In this document: in pieces, positions 46,360 to 57,169 of the stretch
Layout of the letters: the number at the start of each line of letters is the position of its first letter
Numbering within the stretch: the stretch's first letter is position 1
Source of the DNA: Lunularia cruciata
Taxonomy: Eukaryota; Streptophyta; Marchantiopsida; Lunulariales; Lunulariaceae
Assembly: GCA_948567375.1 (NCBI GenBank)
Contig: OX419760.1
Coordinates: forward strand, 4,898,001 to 4,962,000
Direction: 5' to 3'
DNA: 64,000 nt
The notes under the pieces: generated by a model
Database searches by the model: none
Told to the model about the DNA's origin: nothing
The model's input: the letters and a program-made list of their open reading frames with translations, nothing else
Program-made: the position numbers and the translations under genes

Positions 46360-48975
46360 CTACTCCGATCCAATGTCTACTTCATCATCGGCTTTCAAAC
46401 CCAAACCCGAAGTAATCTTACTTCCTACTACTCTGTCCTCGGGTTTCATATCTTCTACTTCATCTACCAAATCCAACAATTCTCTTTCCTGATCTGAAAT
46501 TCCACTAGTGGGTACTCTATCTAATTCCTTATCTCCTGACCCACTCTTCTCTAATGTCTCCACCGGTAACTCCGAAGACATTTGTACTCCTATGTTATCT
46601 ACTTTGGGTTTTGCTCTAACATCCTTCCGAAGCTTTTCTATCTCTATTTTCACTAAGTCTTATCTAATTGAATTGTTGTCTTCTACTTCTAATATCTTCC
46701 TGTCTACACGAGTTCTTAACTTAATCAACAAGGCATTCAAATCAGTGTCTTTTGCCTGTCTTCGCCTTCTGTCCTGCACCAACAACTTCAACTCGTGCAG
46801 CCTCATTTCTTCAATTCGAACGCTGGCCTCTGTACTCAACATCACGTTCATCCTAAGGACAATCTCCTTCAATGGCTCCAATCTCATCTTCCTCTCTTGC
46901 TCTCGATCTGCAAGCCAGTCCTCTCGGTACATCGCCAACTCTACTTCGAACTCGGCTTTCACCGTCTCCTTCTCCTTCTCCTTCTGTACAACCTTCTCCT
47001 CCTGATTACAAAGTAACTCTTGTAATCTGTCTTCTTCTCTATATCGTGTTGCCAACTCTCGTTGCCAGAGTTGCTTCTTCTCTTCCACACTCTCCATTAC
47101 TATATTGAGCTCTTGTTCTTTCTCTGCTATCCTCACCATAGCATGGATAATTTCTAGTCATGAATCAACAAACTGTTGCTTCAAGATCTCGTATTCCGCT
47201 ACTTGTCTCTCCCTTGCTATGTCACTCTTCTCAACAAGATCTTCTCGATAACTCACTTCTCTCTTCAGGTCTTCAATTACCTAACTTCTCTCTATTGCCT
47301 CTGCTCGCAGTATTTCCCTTTCCTCCTCACCTCGGGTTACACTCTTCTTCAACTCCGAGTTCTCTTCTTCTAATCGTGCTAATACCTGCAACACAGTTGA
47401 CTGCATCTCCCTCTTCTTGTGCTCTAGCTTCACCAACAGTGGACACACAATTTCTTGCAGGTACTCCACTCCATTTCTTGCACCTACTTCTTCCTGCATA
47501 GAAATCTCCTTCCTTACCTCTTCTTCACCCGATACTCGCCTTCTCCTCTGCAATCTTCGTATCAGAATTGATGCCTCACTTCCCAAGCTTTCTCCTACCT
47601 CTTCCTTTGCTTTACTTGGCCCTGCTTCACACTTCACCTTACGTCTTGAGCGAACTCCTTGCTGTATTGCGATCTTCTTTTCCTCGGGCACAATTACTTC
47701 GTCTTCCAACTGTGTGTTGTCTTCGGCTTCCATCTCGGCTTGCAGTTCTTCTCCTTTGTATTTGTCAGCCACCGGTACCAAGGTCATCTCTCCCCCTTCA
47801 TCACTATTGCTGCTCGTATCTCCGCTTTGCAGTGTTAGCTCAGGCTCCTCCTCGTGTTCCAAGTCTTCAGTTTTGAGCTCGGCATCTCCTTCTGAGTCTT
47901 CATCCTCCGACTCAATTACCACCATACCTCACCCCAGGTTGCCTCTCCGCGTCTTCCGAGGTTTCTTGATGTCTTCAGCTTCACCTTGCCGACCTCTCTT
48001 CTTCGTCGTCGGAGTATTTGCTTCTATCTCCATGCTCTTACCCATCTTTGTGTAGTAATCATCCGTGCTTCGGATTTGGAGAATGTACTGCTGTTCCTCC
48101 ACGTTGACTTCTCTTCTCAAGTCGGGATGGAAGTGAAACACCATTCTGTTTTGCTCCACCGAATTGAGCAAATTCAACCCAAGGTAGAAATGTGCTGCAA
48201 ATGACATGATGTAGTGTGGAGGCGACTTATCCCGCAAATTCCACACCATCTGTCTTGTCCTCCCATGGAAGCACCTCGCCCAATTAATAGGTTCTCCTGC
48301 AAACAACTTATGGAAGAACACCGCTTGGTGTTTCATCACATAAGTTGTTCTCTCCGGCTTCAAGATTGCCATGAGAGCACTCACGATCCCTCTCTTCACT
48401 AGATCCTTGTAACTCTCAACCTTACACCCATTCTTTGTTCTCTTTGAAGAGAAAGCATCTCTCACCTCCTGAGTCTCCTGAGCTATCTCTCCCTTCCCCA
48501 AGAACATGGCTCCATGCTCCGAGCCTACCTCCTTCCTGAGTACAAGTCTCCAATCCGACTCTATCCAGCGAGCCGGATTTCCTTTCTTCCTTTCTTCCTC
48601 GGGTCCATCGAGACACTTACTCTCGATAATTTCTGTCATGAATCCTAGAAAGCTTACATTCCAGTTCCATGCCAGAAATGTGATCTGAAGTCGGCTCAAG
48701 ACTTCGATCCGCACTATTACGTCTAACCTCCGAATCGCATGATTTCTCACTGTGAATTTGGAGTTCTTCTTTCCTCCTCCCATCTCTTCTACTTTCTCAC
48801 TCTCTCTCAATTTCACTCTTGCGACTTCTTCCTTGTGCACTAACACGATTCCAACTATATTTCCCTTCCCACGATCACCTACAAGACGACTTCTCAACGG
48901 CGAAGGAAAATTACTCGACATTTTTTTGTTGCAAGTTTGGTTTTTATAGAGTTGTGCTTCTTCATCTTTTGTCAC
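46360..48975 (-). pseudogene. LTR-borne coding region, best-preserved copy
   Basis: The first 348 codons are open and hold the N-terminal part: MSSNFPSPLRSRLVGDRGKG, KFTVRNHAIRRLDVIVRIEV, FLAWNWNVSFLGFM, KPERTTYVMKHQAVFFHKLF, GEPINWARCFHGRTRQMVW and HFHPDLRREVNVEEQQYI, then a Lys/Arg-rich stretch (KKRGRQGEAEDIKKPRKTRR) that looks like a nuclear-localisation signal. Then the acidic segment (SEDEDSEGDAELK), the coiled coil (LARLEEENSELKKSV) and the ending KADDEVDIGSE. Few breaks. The ATG at 48921, just downstream of the TATA-like box, and an upstream one at 48975 are both possible starts. Function unknown; a chromatin- or RNA-binding partner of the element is only a guess. Confidence 0.65.
48941..48950 (-). 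promoter_or_regulatory. TATA-like box in the B solo LTR
   Basis: TCTATAAAAA on the minus strand, 384 bp from the LTR start, matching the box at 27741-27750. Confidence 0.5.
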
Positions 48976-50341
48976 TTCGAGTTTCTACCGAGAAATCACA
49001 CCTCCGGCATGCACCTGTCACTGTCAATCAACCTTCGTGCGTATGGGCCGCCAGTTTTTAAACATCCCCTTCTTGAATTTCTCGCCCCGATGAAAGGTTG
49101 TTAGACTGTCTTCGCCTCGGGTTGAGCTCCCCCCGATACGAAGACAATTTACTTCAGGTTGTATGCTGACAGGGCATTTCTGAGTACTTTGCCTTAGGAC
49201 CCGAGGTCACTTTACTTTGGGTTTCATCCCGAAGACTCTTTTCTTCGCCTTGTTTGGCCATACAGGCGCAATCCGACTTCTCTATACACTTCTTCTCCTT
49301 TATTTTGGAAAAAACAAAAAATGTGGGCACCACAACATGATATGGAGAACCATGGGCATGTTCATTTGGTGATTTTTGGATGGCCATGTTAGGGACATAC
49401 ACATGTTGGCCGAGGTTTGGGTCTTCAAGATCCCCGTTTTGGTGTGTTTTGGAAGATGTTATGGATGCTACGACACCTCCAGGTTCATCAGTCCATTTCT
49501 CTAGCTTAGATTTTGGAGAATGTTCCTTTGATGGGTGATTCTCTCACATGGGTGGTGGCAAGTACACATCATGTCCATTCTTGAATGGGACTTGCTGTTT
49601 TGTTAGATGCAACCAGAATGGGATCACATGCTCATCGTCTTTGTCTTTGGTGGACAAATCTCTTACCTGGAGAGGTTTTACAACATGCATATGTTGGGAT
49701 TTAGTGACTAGAGCACATCATTGTCGATGATATCTTGGATGTTAGTGTTAGTCTCAGACGGTGGTAGTGGTTGATAGGTCACCTATGGCCATGGTGAACC
49801 TAGTTGGACAGCCCAGAGCCACTTGTCCCACACTTATGAGTTTCCCATGCTCTCATGCTTTTCAAGAGAGAGGTCTTGGACTTGTTTGGGACTCACAATC
49901 ATAGCAGTTGGTGGAGCCCAACGCCAATGAGAGAGAGTGGGCAATGGGTTTTCTCACTAGTTTTATTGTTGTTCCAATAGTGTCAAAGGCATCCAAGCGT
50001 CAAGTGTTAGGTCAAGCTATGGACCTGAACTGTTTGACCTAGATTGTGAGCCTTGGCTTGGCAGAGCAGCGTAGGATGTGCTTAATAGGCATCACCACTT
50101 GGACACTTGTGAACCTTGTGCCTATCGAGACAATTCAAGCACATGTTGGGTGATGGATTGAGTGGACATGGTATTCTTGAGACACAGCCAGTAGGTACTA
50201 GGGAAAGTGGTCTACTCAATGTCCATCTAGGTGAGCGTGGGCTACTTGGATTACACCCTTTGTAACAATATGGAGTTTAGCAATGAAGTTTGTTGGGCTT
50301 ACAAAGTAGCACATAAGACAAATTAGCCTAGAATATTCCAA

Positions 50342-51079
50342 TGTAATACTCCAAGGACAAGAGAAGAGAGAAAACACAGATTGCACACTCAAACATTCGA
50401 TGCCCCAAGGGAGCACCTTCTCTTTATTATATAGACAAAGAGGATCTCCTCCAAGGAAGCTCCACCATAGGATTAGGGACATAGATAGGTGACATGTCAG
50501 CAAGCTCCACCCTTGGATTACTGACTTGGATGGGTGACCTGTCTGGTCTAGGTCCTATCTGGTTGGTCAAACGAGCTTTGACTAGAGGGAATCTTTTAGG
50601 GAATCTTCCTGTAGGAATCTCAGAATCACATGAGTAAGGTACCGTTGGAAAGCTCTCGACGAGACAAACCAGGGGGGAGGGACGGCCAGCCTTTCCTCCA
50701 TTGGGGGGGAATCTGCACATTTTCGAGGCCTAATTCATCCGTTTAGGCCTCCGAAATTGCCTTCAAAGATTTCAGGCATATTTCGGTTCATACTCTATTA
50801 GTAGAAGTCCCCTTTTGGTGATACCTCTTTCTGATCTGTTTATTCCATCATGTGTAATATCCTTCCAGATGTTACCAAACCAATTCTCACCTTTAAATCA
50901 TATGTCTAGCTATTGGTTCTATGGTTCTCAAGTCTATTTCGGTTTCTGCCCTATTAGTAGAAGTACTCTTTTGGTGATACTTCTATCTGATCTATTTTGA
51001 CCATCATGTATAACATCATTCAAGATGTTACCAAACCAAATTTCACATCTAGATCATATGGCTAACCCTTGGTATTACA
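50342..51079 (-). repeat. 3' LTR of the chromovirus
   Basis: 738 bp, TGTAATACT to GGTATTACA in plus-strand view. TATA-type ATTATATA at 50427-50434. A decayed relative of this LTR is at 10048-10590. Confidence 0.95.
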
Positions 51080-51096
51080 GACCTCCCTCCTTTTAA
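51080..51096 (-). other. Polypurine tract of the chromovirus
   Basis: On the minus strand AAAAGGAGGGAGGTC immediately precedes the 3' LTR. Confidence 0.8.
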
Positions 51097-54000
51097 GACG
51101 CAACGTCCTCGTTGTGCAATTGTTGCTCAAATGCTTGCACCAACACCGGTGCATGTGCCAAATTGGCAGCGGGTTCCCAGGATGCTTCATAGAGAGGGTA
51201 ACCTTTCCATTGTACTAGATATTCCACCCGCGGATGGCGAGTACCACGTATGCGCTTTTGGAGAATCCGCTCTACTTCATATTCCTCTGTGCCATCAATG
51301 ACTGTGGGACGAGGTCGAATGTCCTGTGTGGAAGTACCTGGGCCTGATCGGGGAGCATATCTGCATAATAGGGAGACATGGAACACTGGATGGATCTTCA
51401 TGTGTGGTGGTAGCTCCAGGTGATAGGCCACAGCGCCGATGCGACGAAGAATCGAGAAAGGCCCAATAAAACGAGGTTTGAGCTTACGAGATCCAGCTAA
51501 TGTGAGGTTGGTTGTCAATAGCCACACTTGAGCCCCAACATTGAGCTCCATATGCCTACTATGTGCATCAGCATACTGCTTTTGTCGATTTTGCACAATC
51601 TGTAACCTGTGCTTGGCGCTCTCCACACCTTGTTGGATTCTAGAAACAAATGTGTTGACTGCATCAACCTGGGTAGTCACTGGACGGATCTTCATCAAGC
51701 TAGAAGGTGTGAAGGGATGCTCACCATACATGAGGAAGAACTGAGTGACCTGGGTGGAGGCATTCATTGAATTGTTGTAAGCGAATTCCACCAACGGTAG
51801 TAGGGTGTCCCACCTCTCTTGCTCTTCTAAGGTGAAGCCGCGTAACATGTCTTCAATCGTGCGATTAGCCCGCTCTATTTGGCCATCTGTTTGTGGGTGG
51901 TAAGCTGTAGACATGGCCAACTTGGTTTTCAAGAAACCAAAGAGTGTTCGCCAAAACAAACTGGTGAATTGGGTGCCTCTATCGGTGATGAGTACTCTAG
52001 ACAAGCCATGGTGAGCAAAGACTGCATCTAAGTATAGTTGAGCTAGTTGTGGAGCGGTCACCTCCTTGGTGGTAGGGCGTACATGAATCATTTTGCTGAG
52101 CCGGTCCACAAAGACGACAATGGAGTCAAACCCTGAGGTGGTCTTGGGTAATTCACAGACGAGATCCATACTCACTTGTTCCCAACGTTGGGTAGGAGTG
52201 GGAAGAGGTTGAAGGAGCCCTGCAGGAGCTTGATTAGAAGCTTTGTTCTGTTGACAAAGTAGGCAGCTATGCACATAGTCCATCACGTCGTTGCTCATCT
52301 TGGGCCAATAGTAATGGCGCTTGACTGCCTCCAAGGTCTTGTCCACTCCGACATGAGCTGCAATAGCCGAATCATGACATTCCGCTAGAATGGTGGTGCG
52401 TAATTCTGGGACATTTGGGATCCACAATTGGCCCTCTCGAAAGGTGAGTCCTTGGGTGCTGGTGACACCTTTCGATGCTTGCGCTTCTACAATCTGTGGG
52501 TCAGTTTTTGTAGCAGCTAGAATCTCTTGCCAGAATTCAGGGTTAATCTTAACCTCTGCCGCCAAGTTGTTGGCCATTGGCATGCGGGTGAACGCATCTG
52601 CAAGTTGCTTCTTACCTTCCATGTAGGTGATTGTCATGTTGAAGCGTTGTCGCCACTCTGCCCACCAAATTTGGCGACGAGATAGATCCTTCTGCGTCTC
52701 GAGGTAGACTAGAGGTTTGTGGTCTGTCTCTACTACAAATGCCTTCTCGCCCAAGTAGTGCTTCCAATGCTTGGTTGCTAGAACAATGGCCAGCTCTTCT
52801 TGTTCTGTGGTGTGGTAGTTGCGCTCTACCGGTAACAACTTTCGAGAGAAATATGCAATTGGATGCCATCCGTCATGCCACTCTTGTTGTAGGATTGCTC
52901 CTATTGTTACGCCTGATGCATCCGTAGCCAACTTGATTGGATGTTTTGGGTCATACCACTTCAAGATTGGTGCATGTAGCAAGGCGGCCTTCAATTCTTG
53001 AAAGGCCAACTCTTGTGCAGTTCCCCATGTCCACTTCTTCCCCTTGCCAAGTAGTGCCGTTAAAGGCTGTGCAACCTTGGAGAAGTCCTTGACAAATCTA
53101 CGATAGAATCCCGTCAACCCCAAGAAGCTCTTAAGTTGAGTCTGATCTTCGGGGGCACTCCGTTTTTGAATGACCTCTATTTTATCTGTCAATACTTGAA
53201 TGCCCTCTGCACTTACTCTATGCCCTAAGTAGTCTACTTCAGACTTGCCAAACTCACACTTTGAGGTTTTGGCGTACAACTGATTCTGTCTTAGAATCTG
53301 GAGGACCTCTCGTAGATGTTGTTTGTGTTCTGTCATCGTGCTACTATATACTAAGATATCATCCAAGAAGACGATAACAGACTTATCCAAGTATGGACGA
53401 AATATGTCATTCATTAGGCTCATGAAAGTGGCAGGCGCATTGGTGAGGCCAAAAGGCATCACAAGATACTCAAAGTGGCCATACCTGGTTCGAAAGGCAG
53501 TTTTGTACACATCCTCCTCTGCAATTCGGATTTGATTGTAACCGCTCCGCAAGTCCAGTTTGGTGAAGTATCTCGCTTCATGGAGTTGATCAAACAGGTC
53601 ATCCATGCGAGGTAAGGGGTATTTGTTCTTCACTGTTTGCTGATTGAGACCCCGATAGTCAATGCACATTCGCATTGTACCATCCTTCTTCTTCACAAAC
53701 AAGACAGGGGCCCCATATGGTGATACACTAGGTTGGATGAACCCTTTCTGTAGCATCTCCTCAATTTGAGTCTTACACTCCTCCAACTCATGAGGTGATA
53801 GGCGATATGGGGCCTTACAAGGAGGTGTCTTCCCCGGGAGTGTCTCTATTTTGTGATCTACTCGCCTTTTAGGTGGTAATCCTGAGGGTAGATCATCGGG
53901 AAAGACATCTTGAAACTCATCCACCACATCCTTCAATTTCTCAGGAATTTGTCCAGCAAGTTGTGCACTCTGGACTTCTCTTATTAGACCCAGAAAACAT

Positions 54001-54422
54001 CTATCGGTCTTACAGACAGTTGTCGTCCCTATGACATATAGAGGCAGTTTCTGCCTGTGTGATTTTTCTTTAACCCCAATGATTGACCATTGGTGGGTTC
54101 TCACTACTTTCTTCCTCCAATCCACCATTGGGTTGTACTGTTCCATCCATGGCATGCCTAAAATTGCATCATAACGGGCTAACTGTATCACTCGTCACTC
54201 AATTGCTTCCTGATATTCTCCTACAAAGAGGGTTACCCGTCTAGGTAATGATTCAATCCTCTCTGTTTGCCCATTTGGTAACTCTACTTCTTCACTTCCA
54301 TCTCTCTCTAGATCCATTCCCAATCTGATTGCAACAGAGCGAGACAAGAAATTCTCTGTTGCTCCTGGATCTATTAATACTCTCACTTGATTACCTTCTA
54401 GGATTCCATTCACAACAATCAA
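51093..54422 (-). CDS. Chromovirus pol: protease to chromodomain
   Basis: Protease motif [12 protein letters not shown] (D-P-G where most have D-S-G) and later ILGMPWM; reverse transcriptase with [11 protein letters not shown] near 53690, [16 protein letters not shown] and catalytic FLDD near 53370; RNase H ([26 protein letters not shown]; about 52660-52990); integrase with a zinc finger ([26 protein letters not shown]) and DDE core ([34 protein letters not shown]; about 51610-52390); GPY-type segment [16 protein letters not shown]; chromodomain with [10 protein letters not shown] and EYLVQWKGY...WEP near 51150-51300. All catalytic motifs are visible. It looks nearly intact. Confidence 0.93.
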
Positions 54423-54517
54423 TTGTGAGGTTGCCTTTCGGGATCTTTGTGCATTATTCTTCTTCCTTCCCTTGCTTCTTTGCTTCCTTATTGAGCCAGT
54501 AAGGCCGTGAGGTACAT

Positions 54518-55624
54518 TTACTGGCGATCTTTGTTTTCCGAAGTGGTTTCCACCTCCTCCTCTTCAATGTGCCTCTCCATGTTGTTCAAAGATCGCCTGT
54601 ACGAAGGCCGAGGGCCTCTAGGGAAACGAGTGCGACAATTGGTAGATATGTGCCCAATACGGCCACAATTGTAACAACGGCGTTGTTCTCCTCGAGTCCC
54701 TTCTCCTCGTGGGACTCCATCTCTTCGTTCTTCTACCCGTCCTCGCTCTCCTTGAAGCGGTCGTGCTCCTCGATCCCGGAATCGAAGGTTGCCCAATTCC
54801 ATCGGTACTGGTCCACCCATGTGTGGCATTTCTACCCGATAATGTTGAGGTGGAACTACTCCTTCACCTCCACCTAATGCTCCGGCTATTCTCTGCGCAC
54901 AAGCAATGGCTTCAAATACCGTGCAAGGGTTTTGCACCATGACTTCTTGGCGAATCCGCTCTTTCAACCCTCGTTTGAAATTGTCGAGAGCCTCTACTGG
55001 ACTCATGTCGGTAATTGCGACTTGTAGATCCAAAAATGCCTCCACATACTCTTGTACGCTATTCTTCTGTCTCAATCCCCATAGTCGGGTTCGAGCCATC
55101 TGCACAAAATCCACCGATTGGAAATTCTTGAGCAGTCCTTCTTGCATTGCTATCCATGTGACCTCCCTTCTCTCTGCCAGCATGGATCGTTCCCAAGCAT
55201 CATACCATGTGAGGGCTTTATCGGTCAAGTACCCACATGCAAACACGCCTGCAGCATGCTCTGTGATCTCTGTTGAGAACAATCGAAAATATCGATTCAT
55301 TCTCGAGATCCAATTCTCCACTACTCCCATCGTATGCTGCCCCTTGTAAGGCTCGATGTTGCAGGTCTTCTTCATCCGGAGTAGCAATGTGGCTTCATCG
55401 TTGATAGGGTTTGTAGGCACGGGTGCCTCTCCAAGTACTTCAGTCGCAGGTATTGGGTTTTGAGACGGCTCTTCTTCTTGCATGGCTTGATCGTTCTTGA
55501 GGATCTGCACTTGACTTTGCAATGTCTCCATGGTCATCTTAATCTCTCGAAATTCATTCAACATCCCTTGCATTCCTTGCACCAGCTCTTGCAACTGCGG
55601 ATCCATGGTGCCTGCAACACCCAA
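54518..55624 (-). CDS. Chromovirus gag
   Basis: 368 codons. A short N-terminal coiled coil (MLNEFREIKMTMETLQSQVQ), the capsid-like retrotransposon gag domain (WISRMNRYFRL, ALTWYDAWER, SVQEYVEAFLDLQ), an Arg-rich linker and one zinc knuckle CYNCGRIGHISTNC. It builds the particle that packages the element's RNA. It seems complete. Confidence 0.9.
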   Translation of the reverse strand: MGVAGTMDPQLQELVQGMQGMLNEFREIKMTMETLQSQVQILKNDQAMQEEEPSQNPIPATEVLGEAPVPTNPINDEATLLLRMKKTCNIEPYKGQHTMGVVENWISRMNRYFRLFSTEITEHAAGVFACGYLTDKALTWYDAWERSMLAERREVTWIAMQEGLLKNFQSVDFVQMARTRLWGLRQKNSVQEYVEAFLDLQVAITDMSPVEALDNFKRGLKERIRQEVMVQNPCTVFEAIACAQRIAGALGGGEGVVPPQHYRVEMPHMGGPVPMELGNLRFRDRGARPLQGERGRVEERRDGVPRGEGTRGEQRRCYNCGRIGHISTNCRTRFPRGPRPSYRRSLNNMERHIEEEEVETTSENKDRQ

Positions 55625-55639
55625 TTGCTAACGTCTACT

Positions 55640-55843
55640 TCAATACAGAGTCAATATAATCACTCTGGAAGGCGCACGAACTATCGGAACTACCATTGGG
55701 ACCTCAGAAGCTATCACTTGTTGATAATACTCCTCACCAAAATTCCTAACCACAAAATCTCTAAACATCAATTTCGGCCTCACTACATAACGGATTTCTA
55801 CTTGAGTGTTGAAAGGGAGAGGATTTGGGACATTCATATCCAT
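55640..55843 (-). CDS. Small leader reading frame 2 of the chromovirus
   Basis: 67 codons just upstream of gag. The middle and C-terminal pattern (NFGEEYYQQVI, then PMVVPIV, ending IILTLY) matches the neighbouring frame at 55848-56069 and those in the A family and lineage F. No recognised domain. Confidence 0.5.
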   Translation of the reverse strand: MDMNVPNPLPFNTQVEIRYVVRPKLMFRDFVVRNFGEEYYQQVIASEVPMVVPIVRAPSRVIILTLY

Positions 55844-55847
55844 ATTA

Positions 55848-56069
55848 TCATAATAGAATGTAGATCGTCAAATCCCACTCTCTGTCATATATCACCACAG
55901 GTAGAATCACCGGGTTTGGTGAGTTCATCACTTTGTCCATGAATTCAACACCAAAGTGATAAACTAGCAATACTCTCATCTGCTCACGCTGGATGTACAT
56001 AACCTTGATGTGGAATGGGTTTGAGAATGGAAAGCTAGGTGCGGGAAATTGGCCCCCCGGCGCATCCAT
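55848..56069 (-). CDS. Small leader reading frame 1 of the chromovirus
   Basis: 73 codons between primer site and the second leader frame, with HFGVEFMDKVM, PVILPVVIYD and ending IYILL. The two frames lie four bases apart and appear to be a tandem duplicate of one small gene. The first is the closest to the A-family version (PVV.YD and YIL at the end). Confidence 0.5.
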   Translation of the reverse strand: MDAPGGQFPAPSFPFSNPFHIKVMYIQREQMRVLLVYHFGVEFMDKVMNSPNPVILPVVIYDREWDLTIYILL

Positions 56070-56196
56070 CCCATCCGCTCTCTAAAGTCCTTCCTAAGTC
56101 TAGCGATTACTCTATGTTCTCCACCTCAAATTACTCAGTTTCAGTAGTTCGTGCTATTCCAAGAGGGGTGATCCACTCTCTTGGACTAGAACACTC

Positions 56197-56208
56197 GCTC
56201 TGATACCA
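56197..56208 (-). other. Primer-binding site of the chromovirus, tRNA-Met type
   Basis: TGGTATCAGAGC on the minus strand, one base from the 5' LTR end; the standard initiator-Met complement. Confidence 0.93.
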
Positions 56209-56209
56209 T

Positions 56210-56946
56210 TGTAATACTCCGAGGACAAGAGAAGAGAGAAAACACAGATTGCACACTCAAACATTCGATGCCCCAAGGGAGCACCTTCTCTTTATTATAT
56301 AGACAGAGGATCTCCTCCAAGGAAGCTCCACCATAGGATTAGGGACATAGATAGGTGACATGTCAGCAAGCTCCACCCTTGGATTACTGACTTGGATGGG
56401 TGACCTGTCTGGTCTAGGTCCTATCTGGTTGGTCAAACGAGCTTTGACTAGAGGGAATCTTTTAGAGAATCTTCCTGTAGGAATCTCAGAATCACATGAG
56501 TAAGGTACCGTTGGAAAGCTCTCGACGAGACAAACCAGGGGGGAGGGAAGGCCAGCCTTTCCTCCATTGGGGGGGGAATCTACACATTTTCGAGGCCTAA
56601 TTCATCCGTTTAGGCCTCCGAAATTGCCTTCAAAGATTTCAGGCATATTTCGGTTCCTACTCTATTAGTAGAAGTCCCCTTTTGGTGATACCTCTTTCTG
56701 ATCTGTTTAGTCCATCATGTTTAATATCCTTCCAGATGTTACCAAACCAATTCTCACCTTTAAATCATATGTCTAGCTATTGGTTCTATGGTTCTCAAGT
56801 CTATTTCGGTTTCTGCCTTATTAGTAGAAGTACTCTTTTGGGGATACTTCTATCTGATCTATTTTGAACATCATGTATAACATCATTCAAGATGTTACCA
56901 AACCAAATTTCACATCTAGATCATATGGCTAACCCTTGGTATTACA
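56210..56946 (-). repeat. 5' LTR of the chromovirus
   Basis: 737 bp, paired with 50342-51079. TATA-type box (minus strand TATATAAT) at 56294-56301, placing the start about 55 bases before the LTR end. Confidence 0.95.
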
Positions 56947-56952
56947 TCCAAG

Positions 56953-57165
56953 GTACCTAGGAAGCTTCTTGGGAAGCTTCCCGGCTAGGTTAGCTTACAC
57001 CTCAAGTAAGTAGCTTCTAGAAGGAAACTTTTAGAAGCTTCCAACTAGCTTAGCTTGCACACCAAGTAGGCGACTTCTAGAAGGAAGCATCTTGAGAAGC
57101 TTCCTAGTTAACTTGGCTTACACTCTAAGAAAGCGGCTTGAAGAAGCTTCTTGAGAAGCTTCTCA
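56953..57165. repeat. Tandem repeats rich in AGAAGCTTCT
   Basis: About three degenerate copies of a 60-70 bp unit built from GAAGCTTC half-palindromes plus 'ctaggttagcttacac'-like and 'caagtaag' segments, starting near 56953, 57015 and 57085. It lies in the putative LTR of lineage F. Confidence 0.65.
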
Positions 57166-57169
57166 AAGA

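Larger units (their letters stand above)
45565..49334 (-). mobile_element. B-family solo LTR (3770 bp)
   Basis: TGTGACAACC to GGGCACCACA, flanked by a perfect 5-bp duplication ACATG (45560-45564 and 49335-49339). Same subfamily as the LTRs of the B element. The best-preserved copy of the LTR-borne coding region lies within it. Confidence 0.93.
45122..50341 (-). pseudogene. Unrecognised coding remnant with a zinc-knuckle-like motif
   Basis: Pieces 45122-45564 and 49340-50341, split by a B solo LTR. On the minus strand near 50150-50103 the frame reads PNMCLNCLDRHKVHKC, close to a CCHC knuckle with one residue fewer between Cys and His. Further along, about 49720-49335 reads as coding-like sequence (KPLQVRDLSTKDKDDEHV, DEPGGVVASITSS, HVYVPNMAIQK) and stays in frame across the solo-LTR site into 45564 (LPIRKCLQVGPFGNP). 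The remainder is decayed. No family is recognised; a LINE ORF1/DUF4283-like protein, a gag relative or a host gene are all possible. From 45500 down to 45122 little can be said. Confidence 0.35.
50342..56946 (-). mobile_element. Nearly whole chromovirus (Ty3/gypsy) with target duplication
   Basis: Minus-strand element of 6605 bp. 5' LTR 56210-56946 and 3' LTR 50342-51079, about a dozen differences in 738 bp (near 1.6%). Flanked by a perfect 5-bp duplication TCCAA (50337-50341 and 56947-56951). Primer site 56197-56208 (tRNA-Met type), two small leader frames, gag, protease, reverse transcriptase, RNase H, integrase and a chromodomain. Chromoviruses use the chromodomain to steer insertion to marked chromatin (family knowledge). 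It looks close to whole, with about two or three breaks. Young, but somewhat older than the A element at 2234. Confidence 0.95.

Noticed and set aside
56953-57165. CRISPR-like array
   Set aside because: The repeats are degenerate and adjacent, with no unique spacers, and the context is a plant LTR.
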